A stretch of DNA of 64,000 nt, taken from positions 1-64,000 of the forward strand of contig NZ_JARVWW010000034.1 of assembly GCF_029846715.1 (NCBI RefSeq), read 5' to 3'. The DNA comes from Bradyrhizobium nivariense (GTDB lineage Bacteria > Pseudomonadota > Alphaproteobacteria > Rhizobiales > Xanthobacteraceae). Shown here piece after piece: positions 9,556-17,994 of the stretch. A program made the translations under genes and the position numbers. Positions within the stretch are counted from its first letter, which is position 1; each line of letters opens with the position of its first letter. The notes under the pieces are model-generated. The model saw nothing but the letters and a program-made list of their open reading frames with translations. It did not search any database and had not been told where the DNA came from.

Positions 9556-9630
9556 ATGAAGCTTGATTTTCCGCACGCAATTGCCACTTTTGTGATCGGT
9601 CACACATTTTCTCCCGCCGAGCTCCCTTAA
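9556..9630 (+). CDS. Putative 24-residue leader peptide upstream of ycjX
   Basis: A tiny open frame beginning MKLDFPHAIATFVIG and ending SPAELP. It has the best Shine-Dalgarno in the neighbourhood, AAAGGAGGTG at 9541-9550, ideally spaced 7 nt before its ATG. Its stop codon is 7 nt before the ycjX ATG, which has no clear ribosome-binding site of its own, so ycjX may be translationally coupled to it. Codon use is less GC-biased than in neighbouring genes, which weakens the case for a functional peptide. It may act only as a ribosome-loading leader. Confidence 0.45.
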   Translation: MKLDFPHAIATFVIGHTFSPAELP

Positions 9631-9637
9631 CGTTCAA

Positions 9638-11107
9638 ATGGCATTCAGTTTCCAGGATATGGTCGAAGAAGCGCGGCTGTCGGCGAGGGCGCTGATCGAC
9701 TATGGCGAGCACTTCTTCAACCCGACGGTGCGGCTCGGGGTCACCGGCCTGTCGCGGGCCGGCAAGACGGTGTTCATCACCGCGCTGATCCACGGTCTGA
9801 CGCGCGGTGGGCGGTTTCCGGTGTTCGAGGCCTATTCATCCGGCCGGATCGCGCGGGCGCATCTGGCGCCGCAGCCGGACGATGCCGTGCCGCGCTTTGC
9901 CTATGAGAGCCATCTGCGCGCGTTGATCGAGGAGCGGCACTGGCCGAACTCGACCGTCGACATCAGCGAGCTCAGACTCGTCATCGACTACCAGCGCCAG
10001 AACGGCGCGGACCGCACGCTGACGCTCGATATCGTCGACTATCCCGGCGAGTGGCTGCTCGACCTGCCGCTGCTCCAGAAGAGTTTTGAGCAATGGTCGG
10101 CCGAAAGCCTTGCGCTGTCGCGCGAGGCGCCGCGCGCGCATCTTGCCGCGGACTGGCACGCGCATCTCGCAACGCTCAAGCCCGAGGCGCGCGAGGACGA
10201 GCAGGCGACGCTCACGGCCGCAAAGCTCTTCAGGGGCTATTTGCAAGGCTGCCGCGACGAGCGGTTTGCGATGAGCCTGCTGCCGCCCGGCCGCTTCCTG
10301 ATGCCGGGCAATCTCGCCGACACGCCGGCGCTGACCTTTGCGCCGCTCGACGTTCCCGCAGGCGGCCAGGCGCCGGAGGGATCGCTATGGGCGATGATGG
10401 TCCGCCGCTATGAGGCCTACAAGGACGTCGTGGTGCGGCCGTTCTTCAGGGATCATTTTGCGCGGCTCGATCGCCAGATCGTGCTGGCCGATGCGCTCGC
10501 CGCGTTCAACTCCGGTCCCGAAGCGCTGCACGATCTCGAAGCCGCACTCGCGGGCATTCTCGACTGCTTTCGCATCGGCCGCAGCACGTTCCTCTCCGGC
10601 CTGTTCCGGCCGCGCATCGACCGCATTCTGTTCGCGGCGACCAAGGCGGATCATCTGCATCATTCCAGCCACGACAGGCTCGAGGCCGTGCTGCGCCGCG
10701 CGGTCACCCGCGCCGTTGCGCGCGCGGAAAATACCGGCGCGGAGATCGACGTCGTCGCGCTCGCCGCCGTCCGCGCCACGCGCGAGGCGCAGGTCGCGCA
10801 TGGCCGTGACAAATTGCCGTCGATCCTGGGGACACCGGCCGCGGGCGAAAGCACCGGCGGCGAATTCTTCGACGGCAACACCGAGGTGGCAACCTTTCCG
10901 GGCGACCTTCCGCTCGATCCCGAGCCGCTGTTCAACGGCACCGATGCGTTCCGCGGGCTCTCGACCGAGGCCGCCGAGAAGAGCGATTTTCGCTTCCTGC
11001 GCTTCCGTCCGCCAAAGCTCGAACGCGGGGGGCCCGAGGAGCCAGCGTTGCCTCACATCCGCCTCGACCGTGCCTTGCAGTTCCTGATCGGAGACAAGCT
11101 GTCATGA
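9638..11107 (+). CDS. ycjX: YcjX-family P-loop GTPase/ATPase (DUF463)
   Basis: A 489-residue member of the YcjX family, the usual length. The Walker A motif is GLSRAGKT (Lys43), and DIVDYPGEWLLDLPLL is the family's switch/Walker B-like region. In enterobacteria ycjX and ycjF are stress-induced and co-transcribed; the molecular role is unclear. Here the stop overlaps the ycjF start by four bases (ATGA), a strong sign of translational coupling. No good Shine-Dalgarno precedes its own ATG, whereas a very strong one precedes a 24-codon frame just upstream. Confidence 0.92.
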   Translation: MAFSFQDMVEEARLSARALIDYGEHFFNPTVRLGVTGLSRAGKTVFITALIHGLTRGGRFPVFEAYSSGRIARAHLAPQPDDAVPRFAYESHLRALIEERHWPNSTVDISELRLVIDYQRQNGADRTLTLDIVDYPGEWLLDLPLLQKSFEQWSAESLALSREAPRAHLAADWHAHLATLKPEAREDEQATLTAAKLFRGYLQGCRDERFAMSLLPPGRFLMPGNLADTPALTFAPLDVPAGGQAPEGSLWAMMVRRYEAYKDVVVRPFFRDHFARLDRQIVLADALAAFNSGPEALHDLEAALAGILDCFRIGRSTFLSGLFRPRIDRILFAATKADHLHHSSHDRLEAVLRRAVTRAVARAENTGAEIDVVALAAVRATREAQVAHGRDKLPSILGTPAAGESTGGEFFDGNTEVATFPGDLPLDPEPLFNGTDAFRGLSTEAAEKSDFRFLRFRPPKLERGGPEEPALPHIRLDRALQFLIGDKLS

Positions 11108-12129
11108 ACGACCGATCCCAGCCGCGGCGGCCGGCGACGTTTCGGCTCGACGATCCCGGCGTCGTTGTCACCGAGGCCGACGAGACGGCACGGCTCGGCC
11201 GCACCACCATCCAGATCACGCCGGAACCCGATCCACTGGCGTTGCCGGCGCCGATCGCGCCGGCGCTTCCGGCGCGGCGCGGCTTTCCCTGGGGCGCGCT
11301 GTTCTGGTCGGGCGTCGCCGGGTTGACGCTGCTTGGCGTCGGGCTCGGCGTGGTCCACCTGATCGAGGATCTGTTTGCGCGCAGCGAAAGCCTCGGCTTT
11401 GTCGGACTGGCTCTTGCCTTCATCACCGCGCTTGCGCTCGCGGTGGTGATCGGACGCGAGGCGTTCGGGCTGGCGCGCCTGGCAACGATCGAGAAGCTGC
11501 ATCAGCGCGCCGCCGCTGTCCTTGCCAGCGACGACCGCAAGGAGAGCCGCCTCATCGTGCAGGATCTGCTCAAGATCGCGCACCAGAACCCGCAGCTCGC
11601 GCGCGCCCGTGCCGCGCTGGAAAGCCATGCCGGCGAGATCATCGACGGCGCCGACATGATCCGGCTCGCCGAGCGCGAATTGATGTCGCCGCTGGACATT
11701 GAGGCGCGGCGGCTGGTGTCGTCAGCCGCGCAGAAGGTCTCGATCGTCACAGCGGTTTCGCCCCGCGCGCTGATCGACGTGTTGTTCGTGTTCGTGGCGT
11801 CGCTGCGCCTGATCCGCCAGCTTGCCCGGCTCTATGGCGGCCGCCCGGGCGCACTGGGCATGATCCGCCTGCTCCGCCACGTCATCGCCCATCTCGCCAT
11901 CACCGGCGGCATGGCCGCGAGCGACAGCCTTGTGCAGCAGATGCTTGGCCACGGGATCGCGGCGAAGCTGTCGCAGCGGCTGGGCGAAGGCGTGCTCAAT
12001 GGATTGCTGACGGCGCGGCTGGGTCTGGCTGCGATCGACGTCACACGGCCGCTGCCGTTCGCGGCACTGCCGCCGCCGAAGCTATCGGATCTCGCGACTG
12101 ATTTGTTGCGGAAGAAGGACGAGGAGTAG
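11104..12129 (+). CDS. ycjF: YcjF-family membrane protein (DUF697/TIGR01620)
   Basis: A 341-residue inner-membrane protein. A basic, proline-rich cytoplasmic N-terminus (about 1-60) is followed by two transmembrane helices (roughly 62-85 and 98-118) and a long helical DUF697-type C-terminal domain with LVSSAAQKVSIVTAVSPRALIDVLFVF. It forms an operon with ycjX through an ATGA overlap. The 3' end overlaps the convergent GT39 gene by 48 bp. Confidence 0.9.
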   Translation: MNDRSQPRRPATFRLDDPGVVVTEADETARLGRTTIQITPEPDPLALPAPIAPALPARRGFPWGALFWSGVAGLTLLGVGLGVVHLIEDLFARSESLGFVGLALAFITALALAVVIGREAFGLARLATIEKLHQRAAAVLASDDRKESRLIVQDLLKIAHQNPQLARARAALESHAGEIIDGADMIRLAERELMSPLDIEARRLVSSAAQKVSIVTAVSPRALIDVLFVFVASLRLIRQLARLYGGRPGALGMIRLLRHVIAHLAITGGMAASDSLVQQMLGHGIAAKLSQRLGEGVLNGLLTARLGLAAIDVTRPLPFAALPPPKLSDLATDLLRKKDEE

Positions 12130-13767
12130 CGCTCTTTCGCCTCTCCCCGCTTGCGGGAAGAGCGAGAAGAAAGCCAGCACGCGCCACTGGAACAGCGGCG
12201 AGTCCTTCGGCGGCGACAGTTCCGGAGTCCAGCCTGAGAGCTTCTCCACCACGTAATTGTCCATCACAAGACCGCGCCAGCGTCGCTCGACCTGGCCGAG
12301 CGGCTCGCGCTTGGCCGGGATCGAATCCCACAGCGACGAACGATTGTCCGGCTCGCGTCCGGCATAGATGCCGGCGTGGCCTTTGATCCGGTCCATGCCG
12401 GGATCGCGAAAGTCCTGGAAGCGGCCGCGCTCGTTGATCTCGATCACGGGCACGCGGCCCCTGAACAGCCAGCGCATCATGGCGTAGGTGCGGTAGTCCG
12501 CGGTGGCGATCCAGGTCGCGCCGGTCTCATCCAATGCGGCCTGCGCGCGCGCCGCGACCTGCTCGTAGCCGGACTCGGCACCGACCGGATCGATCTTTCC
12601 GAGCAAATTCCAGGGCGCGGCGACGTAATAGAGGAACACGATGACGACAAAGGCGATGCCCGAGACCACCGCCGTGTTGGCCCAGAACAGCGACGACCTG
12701 ATCATGCGCGCCGGCCATTTTTCATGCGACAGCATCGTGAGGTTGACAGCGGCGGCGGCAAAGCCAACCGGCCACATGAACATCGGCCAGGTGTCGCCGA
12801 CCCGGAGGGTCAGCGATTTCGTCAGAAAATAGAGAAACGGCACCAAGACCGCGGTCGACAGCAAAATCGCGACCGGCTCGCGCGTGCGATAGCCGCGCCA
12901 TGCCGTCAGCACCAGCCCCGTCAGCACCACCGGCAGCATGACGAAACCGACCAGCCCGAATTGCAGGCCGATGTAATCGCCGATGGTGCGGAACGAGATG
13001 CCGTAATTGGTGGTGGCGCGCACGCCCTGGAAGCGGAACGAGGCCCAGTCGTGCTGCACGTTCCAGATCAGGACCGGCGAGAACACGGCAATTGCGGTCA
13101 GGACAGCGAGATACGGATAGGGGCTGCGCAGCCAGCGCCAGCGCCAATCCGGCACCAGCAGAAAGGCGGCAACCGCCGGCGCGAACATGATCACGGTGAA
13201 TTTCGACAGCATCGCCAGCCCGGCGAACAGGCCGGCCGCAAGCCACCAGCGGCCGTCGCCGCCCTGCGCAAGCCGCACCAGGCACCACATCATCGCCACC
13301 GCAAACGGGATCATGGCGACATCTGGCGCGACCTTGGCCATCAGCAGGCCGTAATAGAGCGCGGCCTCCGGCATCAGCACTGCGAGCACGACGGCGCGCG
13401 CATCATGGGTGAGGCGGCGGACGATATCGGCGAGCAGAAGCTGCGTCACCAGCATCGCGACGATGCCGCCGAAGCGCACACCGAGCGTGGTGTCGCCGAA
13501 GATCGCGGTGCCGAACCGGATCAGCCAGGCGATGCCGGGGGGATGATCGAGGAAGCTGAGCGCTGTCTCCTGCGACCAAGTCCAGTAATAGGCCTCGTCC
13601 GTGCGCAGCTCGATTGCGGAGGCGTAGACGATGCGCAGCAGCGTCATCGCGGCGATGATCGCCGCGGCCACGACGAGGGACCGGCGCGCGGCGCCGTGGG
13701 GGGGCACGGTGATATCGGGAGCTGTCGTCACGGCCGCGCTTTTCGCCAACCTGGGAGGGGGAGTCAA
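12082..13767 (-). CDS. GT39-type polyprenyl-phosphate-sugar glycosyltransferase
   Basis: A 561-residue multi-pass membrane protein of the ArnT/PMT (GT39/GT83) superfamily. The first periplasmic loop carries the family's acidic motif LRTDEAYYWTWS, and HPPGIAWLIRFG follows; roughly ten hydrophobic helices and a soluble C-terminal domain complete it. It should transfer a sugar from a lipid-phosphate carrier to an envelope acceptor at the periplasmic face. The start is uncertain: a TTG at 13767 or a GTG at 13731. The last ~26 residues (from about SLFPQAGRGERALL) are encoded by hairpin DNA resembling intergenic repeats and overlap ycjF, so the C-terminus may be an accidental extension. Confidence 0.88.
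   Translation of the reverse strand: MTPPPRLAKSAAVTTAPDITVPPHGAARRSLVVAAAIIAAMTLLRIVYASAIELRTDEAYYWTWSQETALSFLDHPPGIAWLIRFGTAIFGDTTLGVRFGGIVAMLVTQLLLADIVRRLTHDARAVVLAVLMPEAALYYGLLMAKVAPDVAMIPFAVAMMWCLVRLAQGGDGRWWLAAGLFAGLAMLSKFTVIMFAPAVAAFLLVPDWRWRWLRSPYPYLAVLTAIAVFSPVLIWNVQHDWASFRFQGVRATTNYGISFRTIGDYIGLQFGLVGFVMLPVVLTGLVLTAWRGYRTREPVAILLSTAVLVPFLYFLTKSLTLRVGDTWPMFMWPVGFAAAAVNLTMLSHEKWPARMIRSSLFWANTAVVSGIAFVVIVFLYYVAAPWNLLGKIDPVGAESGYEQVAARAQAALDETGATWIATADYRTYAMMRWLFRGRVPVIEINERGRFQDFRDPGMDRIKGHAGIYAGREPDNRSSLWDSIPAKREPLGQVERRWRGLVMDNYVVEKLSGWTPELSPPKDSPLFQWRVLAFFSLFPQAGRGERALLLVLLPQQISREIR
12141..12162. repeat. Short hairpin of the CTCCCCGC-type repeat
   Basis: CTCTCCCCGC-TT-GCGGGAAGAG forms an imperfect stem just after the ycjF stop and inside the GT39 reading frame. 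Similar stems occur at 15691-15712 and 43182-43203. It may end transcription from ycjF. Confidence 0.5.
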
Positions 13768-13779
13768 TGTGGGGTACCG

Positions 13780-13824
13780 TCGTCCCGGATCGGCGCGTGC
13801 TTGGGGCGCTCTTGTCCGGGACGA
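13780..13824. repeat. Inverted repeat in GT39-cyclase gap
   Basis: TCGTCCCGGA (13780-13789) pairs with TCCGGGACGA (13815-13824) around a 25-nt GC-rich centre. It resembles the ends of family A repeats and lies in the 165-bp divergent gap. Confidence 0.6.
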
Positions 13825-13932
13825 TACTGGGATTGCGGCGGCTTGCCGCGTATGTGATCCCGCAAGCTGCCCACCCCCCGGAATTAAACGCTACGCTGGC
13901 TGTTCTCCTTCATGAACTGATACAATCGAATC

Positions 13933-15666
13933 ATGGCCGCCACCGCACCTTCACGATTTTCCGAGTTTTCCCGCGCGACCAGCGTGCGCCAGGTGCGGCT
14001 GGTCTGCGGCGTCATCCTGTTTGCCTATGTGGTCAGCCATTTCCTCAACCATGCGCTCGGCAACATCTCGGTCGATGCCATGGAGATCGGGGTCTACTAC
14101 CACACGCTATTCTGGCAGTTCCTGCCGGTTGCGATCATGTTCTACACGGCGGCGCTCACGCATATGGGGCTCGGCATCTACGCGCTGTACCAGCGCCGGC
14201 AGTTCCGCTGGCGGACGGTCGAGCCGCTGCAGCTCGTGCTGGGCTTGAGCATCCCCGCGCTGGTCATGGCGCATGTGATCGGCGTGCGGCTCGGTCAGAC
14301 GCTTTACGGACACCAGAAGCTCTATCCGCAGGAACTCTATCTGTTCTTCGTCGCGTCGAACCGTATCTGGCCTATGACGATCCTGCTGATCATCGCCTGG
14401 GTGCACGGCTGCATCGGCATCTATTTCTGGCTTCGCCTCAAGCCGTTCTTCACGCGCGCGGCGCCCTATCTGCTCGCGGCCGCCGTGCTGATCCCGACGC
14501 TGTCGCTGCTGGGTGTCTACCAGGGCGGCCGCAGCGTCGAGGTCGAGGCCGATGACGGGGAATGGCGGACGCATAATCTCACGCGCCGTCAGCTTGGCAC
14601 GGCTGCCGAGGCCGCGACGCTCGACCGCATCACCGGCGGCCTCACCGCCGGTTATCTCGGACTGCTCGCCCTGGCGCTGCTGGCGCGCGGCGGGCGCGCC
14701 TTGCGCGAGCGGCGCGGCGGCATGATCGCGCTGTCCTACGGCAACGGCAAGACGGTGCGCGTCCCCAAGGGCCTCTCTGTGCTGGAAGCAAGCCTGCGCC
14801 ACAATGTGCCGCATGCCAGCGTCTGCGGCGGCCGTGCCCGCTGCTCGACCTGCCGCATCCGCATCATCGGCGATCATGGCGCCCTGCCCGAGCCGTCGCA
14901 GCGCGAGGCGTTCGTGCTCACCCGTGTCGGCACCAGCGATCCCTCGATCAGGCTCGCCTGCCAGCTGCGGCCGACGTCGGATCTCTCCTTCTTCCAGCTC
15001 TTCACCGCCCATACCCTGTCGGCGAACGCGCAGGTCTCGACGCCTGCCAGAATCGGCCAGGAGCGCTATCTCGTCAGCCTGTTCGTGGACATGCGCGGCT
15101 CGACGCAGCTGGCCGAGAAGCGGCTGCCGTTCGACACCGTGTTCATCGTCAACCGCTTCCTCGGCGCGGTCTCGCAGGCCGTGATCGAGAATGGCGGCCA
15201 GCCGAACCAGTTCGTCGGCGACGGCATGCTGGCGCTGTTCGGGCTGAGCGCCGATCCGCAGACCGCCTGCCGGCAGGCGCTGAAGGCCGCCGCCGGGATC
15301 GCCATGCATATCGACGAGCTCAACGAGCTCCTGGGCCACGATCTGCGCCAGCCGATCCGCTTCGGCATCGGCATCCACGGCGGCGAGGTCATCATCGGCG
15401 ACATCGGCTATCGCGATCACATTGTCTTCACGGCGCTGGGCGATGCCGTCAACGTCGCGGCCCGGCTCCAGGACATGACCAAGACACTGGCCTGCGAAGC
15501 GATCGTCTCGGAGGAGGTTCGCCGCACCGCGGGCCTCGCCGACGATGCGCTGCCGCAGCAGGAGGTCGCGATCCGCGGCCGGGACGAACCGATGGCCGTG
15601 CGCGTCGTCGCGGACGCCAGGAAGCTGTCCGTGCTGGTCGATCGCGGCGAGCGCGTAGCGGCATAA
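13933..15666 (+). CDS. cyaC: Redox-type adenylate cyclase: haem-b-like membrane anchor, 2Fe-2S domain, class III cyclase
   Basis: A 577-residue fusion. Residues 1-250 form about six transmembrane helices rich in histidine (His36, His40, His57, His77, His114, His158), resembling the cytochrome-b anchor of succinate dehydrogenase. Residues 255-360 are a plant-type ferredoxin with Cys298, Cys304, Cys307 and Cys343 (C-x5-C-x2-C-x35-C). Residues 375-560 are a class III cyclase with metal aspartates Asp386 (FVDMRGST) and Asp430 (FVGDGM) and transition-state residues Asn507/Arg511 (GDAVNVAAR). The layout matches CyaC of Sinorhizobium meliloti, described as a redox- and quinone-responsive cyclase with a dihaem-b anchor. 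Product is probably cAMP. Divergent from the glycosyltransferase gene. Confidence 0.9.
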   Translation: MAATAPSRFSEFSRATSVRQVRLVCGVILFAYVVSHFLNHALGNISVDAMEIGVYYHTLFWQFLPVAIMFYTAALTHMGLGIYALYQRRQFRWRTVEPLQLVLGLSIPALVMAHVIGVRLGQTLYGHQKLYPQELYLFFVASNRIWPMTILLIIAWVHGCIGIYFWLRLKPFFTRAAPYLLAAAVLIPTLSLLGVYQGGRSVEVEADDGEWRTHNLTRRQLGTAAEAATLDRITGGLTAGYLGLLALALLARGGRALRERRGGMIALSYGNGKTVRVPKGLSVLEASLRHNVPHASVCGGRARCSTCRIRIIGDHGALPEPSQREAFVLTRVGTSDPSIRLACQLRPTSDLSFFQLFTAHTLSANAQVSTPARIGQERYLVSLFVDMRGSTQLAEKRLPFDTVFIVNRFLGAVSQAVIENGGQPNQFVGDGMLALFGLSADPQTACRQALKAAAGIAMHIDELNELLGHDLRQPIRFGIGIHGGEVIIGDIGYRDHIVFTALGDAVNVAARLQDMTKTLACEAIVSEEVRRTAGLADDALPQQEVAIRGRDEPMAVRVVADARKLSVLVDRGERVAA

Positions 15667-15690
15667 GGCAGCCACGAAGGCGGTGCGCTC

Positions 15691-15712
15691 CCTCCCCCGC
15701 AAGCGGGAGAGG
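15691..15712. repeat. Short hairpin of the CTCCCCGC-type repeat
   Basis: A CTCCC(C)CCGC-AA-GCGGGAG stem follows the cyclase gene by about 25 nt and continues into GGTTGCAGCGAGCCCGCGGCGGG, the common tail of this repeat. It may act as the cyclase terminator, but no T-run follows. Confidence 0.5.
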
Positions 15713-15904
15713 TTGCAGCGAGCCCGCGGCGGGATTGATCCATCAAACCGAAGATCATCGCGGCATAACACCGGCTTGCTGCAACGCAACCGGCATGGGC
15801 CTGCTGCGAAAGCACGAATTGACTTCACCTCAATCGTTGCGACAGATGAGCGCGGGATCGCGATGATGACCGTTATCCAACGAAAAGCTCCGGGAGGAGA
15901 CCAC

Positions 15905-17104
15905 ATGTTCGATCGACGCGACCTGCTCAAAGGAGCGGGCCTTGCCGCTATTACGGCCGCACTGAACTCAACCAAAGCGCTGGCACTCGACACCGTCACC
16001 CTGCCCTTCGCCAATGGCGAACGGCCTTTGGTGAAATATCCGCAGAAGCGGCCGATGATCGGCCTGACCAGCCGGCCGCCGCAGCTCGAGACGCCGTTCG
16101 CGGTGTTCAACGACGGCCCGATCACGCCGAATAATGCGTTCTTCGTGCGCTATCACCTTTCCGACCTGCCTTACAATCTCGACCCCGACAAGTTCACGCT
16201 CGAGATCAAGGGCAAGGTCGACAAGCCGCTAAAACTGTCGCTGAAGGACATCTTGAAGATGAAGGCGAGCGAGATCGTCGCCGTCAACCAGTGCTCCGGC
16301 AACAGCCGCGGCTTCTCGGAGCCGCGCGTCGCCGGCGGACAGCTCGCCAACGGCGCGATGGGCAATGCGCGCTGGCGCGGCGTGCCGCTGAAGGCGGTGC
16401 TGGCGATGGCGGGCGTGCAGAGCGGCGCGAAGCAAGTTACCTTCAACGGCATGGACGGCCCGGTCAGCGACAAGACGCCCGATTTCGTCAAGGCGCTCGA
16501 TATCGATCACGCCACCGACGGCGAGGTGATGCTGGCCTATGGCATGAACGGCGAGGACCTGCCGTTCCTCAACGGCTTCCCGCTGCGCCTGATCGTGCCC
16601 GGCTATTACGGAACCTACTGGGTCAAGCATCTCAACGAGATCACCGTCGTCGACAACGTCTATGACGGCTTCTGGATGAAGTCGGCCTATCGCATTCCGG
16701 ACACCCCGAACAATGCGGTCGAGCCGGGCACGGCGCCGAAGGCGACGATCCCGATCAACCGCCTCACCATCCGTTCCTTCATCACCAGCCTCAACGACGG
16801 AGCCAAGCTGAAAGCAGGCGGCACGACACTGCGCGGCATCGCCTTCGACGGAGGCAAAGGCATCAAGGAGGTCGCGGTCTCGACCGACGGCGGCAAGACC
16901 TGGACCAGCGCCAGGCTCGGCAAGGATTTCGGCAAATACTCATTCCGTGAATGGAAGCTGCCGGTGAAGCTCGCGGCGGGCGCCTATGAGCTCAAGGTGC
17001 GCGCCACCGGCAATGGCGGCGAAACCCAGCCGGATACGCCGCGCTGGAATCCGGCGGGTTATCTACGCAATGTAGTCGAAACTGTTCGCGTCAGCGTGGC
17101 CTGA
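15905..17104 (+). CDS. sorA: Sulfite dehydrogenase molybdenum subunit
   Basis: A 399-residue molybdopterin oxidoreductase of the sulfite oxidase family. It should oxidise sulfite to sulfate in the periplasm and pass electrons to the cytochrome encoded next. A Tat signal opens the protein (MFDRRDLLKGAG ... KALA). The molybdenum-ligating cysteine is Cys130 in VNQCSGNSRGF, followed by RVAGGQLANGAMGNARWRGVPLK split across the cofactor pocket, and the C-terminal Ig-like dimerisation domain contains VAVSTDGGKTW. Length and layout match SorA. The ATG at 15905 is preceded by GGGAGGAG; longer frames lack a Tat signal at the N-terminus. Confidence 0.9.
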   Translation: MFDRRDLLKGAGLAAITAALNSTKALALDTVTLPFANGERPLVKYPQKRPMIGLTSRPPQLETPFAVFNDGPITPNNAFFVRYHLSDLPYNLDPDKFTLEIKGKVDKPLKLSLKDILKMKASEIVAVNQCSGNSRGFSEPRVAGGQLANGAMGNARWRGVPLKAVLAMAGVQSGAKQVTFNGMDGPVSDKTPDFVKALDIDHATDGEVMLAYGMNGEDLPFLNGFPLRLIVPGYYGTYWVKHLNEITVVDNVYDGFWMKSAYRIPDTPNNAVEPGTAPKATIPINRLTIRSFITSLNDGAKLKAGGTTLRGIAFDGGKGIKEVAVSTDGGKTWTSARLGKDFGKYSFREWKLPVKLAAGAYELKVRATGNGGETQPDTPRWNPAGYLRNVVETVRVSVA

Positions 17105-17117
17105 AGGGAGAATGATC

Positions 17118-17426
17118 ATGCACCGCACCGTTCTCCCCGCCATTACGCTCGCCCTCGCCGCAATGGTGGGTTCGGCATTTGCAGCACCGGTCAACTACAA
17201 GACGCCCGACGAGGTCGCCGTGTTCAAGCCCGGGCCCAATCTCGAGGTGGTGCAGGGCAATTGCACCGCCTGCCACTCGTCCGACTACATCGCCACGCAG
17301 CCGCCGATCAAGGACAAGAAAGGCTTCTGGCAAGCCGAGGTGACCAAGATGATCAAGGTCTATGGCGCGCCGATCGACGATGCCGATGTCGGCAAGATCG
17401 TCGATTATCTGGCCACGACGTATTGA
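17118..17426 (+). CDS. sorB: Sulfite dehydrogenase cytochrome c subunit
   Basis: A 102-residue secreted monohaem cytochrome c. A Sec signal peptide (MHRTVLPAITLALAAMVGSAFA) is followed by the haem-attachment motif CTACH (Cys49, Cys52, His53). It should accept electrons from SorA, whose gene ends 13 bp upstream. I prefer the ATG at 17118 over the one at 17112 because AAGGGAG (17104-17110) is then spaced 7 nt away. The family's distal Met ligand is not obvious; MIKVYGAP contains the only C-terminal Met candidate. Confidence 0.88.
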   Translation: MHRTVLPAITLALAAMVGSAFAAPVNYKTPDEVAVFKPGPNLEVVQGNCTACHSSDYIATQPPIKDKKGFWQAEVTKMIKVYGAPIDDADVGKIVDYLATTY

Positions 17427-17433
17427 CGGCGTG

Positions 17434-17490
17434 CCGCTCAATTGACCGCGAAACGGGCAAAACCGGCAAAAACGCCGCGAAGTTGAGCGG
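17434..17490. repeat. Inverted repeat after sorB
   Basis: CCGCTCAA (17434-17441) pairs with TTGAGCGG (17483-17490), enclosing further short GC-rich inversions. It follows the sorB stop by a few bases and may be a terminator or processing hairpin, without a T-run. Confidence 0.4.
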
Positions 17491-17623
17491 AATTCGGCGA
17501 AATGCCGATGTGGTTTGAGCTACCAAGCCGGCCACATTCCGCGTATCGTAATAGGACCGAACCGGCCGGTTGGCGGGGACTGGCGGTTCGAGATCTCGGA
17601 GGAAGACCCGCGGAGAAGTCGTG

Positions 17624-17824
17624 ATGGCTAAAGGTACGGTCAAGTGGTTCAACCCGACGAAGGGTTATGGATTTATCCAGCCTGCGTCGGGCGGCAAGGA
17701 TGTGTTCGTGCATATCTCGGCAGTGCAGAAAGCCGGTCTGTCGTCCCTGAACGAAGGACAGACGGTGGAATATGAAGAGATCGCAAACCGAGGCAAAAGC
17801 TCCGCAGAGAACCTCAAAGTATAA
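17624..17824 (+). CDS. cspA: Cold-shock protein (CspA family)
   Basis: A 66-residue single cold-shock domain that binds single-stranded RNA and DNA as a chaperone. RNP1 is KGYGFIQP and RNP2 is DVFVHISAV; the opening MAKGTVKWFNPTKG is canonical. The ATG at 17624 gives the standard length; a longer frame from 17570 adds an Arg-rich tail not found in the family. A 197-bp gap precedes it, consistent with the long leaders of csp genes, and a palindromic hairpin follows the stop. Confidence 0.96.
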   Translation: MAKGTVKWFNPTKGYGFIQPASGGKDVFVHISAVQKAGLSSLNEGQTVEYEEIANRGKSSAENLKV

Positions 17825-17842
17825 GCCCGCCGGCTCTTGCTA

Positions 17843-17864
17843 GCTCCCGGATCGATCCGGGAGC
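17843..17864 (+). terminator. Palindromic hairpin after cspA, probable terminator
   Basis: GCTCCCGGATCGATCCGGGAGC is a perfect 22-bp palindrome 19 bp after the cspA stop, followed by CGGGCCAAGAAAATTTT. The T-run is delayed, so termination efficiency is uncertain. Confidence 0.55.
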
Positions 17865-17994
17865 CGGGCCAAGAAAATTTTGGAAGACGGTCAGTGCATT
17901 CGACGACAGGCGTTGCGATTGCACACGGAGAACTGTTTGCCCGCGAAGACCGCCCGTTCAACGCCACAGCAATGACAATCGCGACAGCACTTCG

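Noticed and set aside
9591..9604. TGTGATCGGTCACA as a second CRP site
   Set aside because: The half-sites are separated by 4 rather than 6 bases and the motif lies inside the putative leader frame.
12376..13857. 493-codon frame opposite the glycosyltransferase
   Set aside because: Antisense to a protein with clear membrane topology and the GT39 motif; Arg/His/Gln-rich composition.
14107..16125. 672-codon frame on the minus strand across the cyclase and sorA
   Set aside because: It crosses two real genes and an intergenic repeat and has shadow-type composition.
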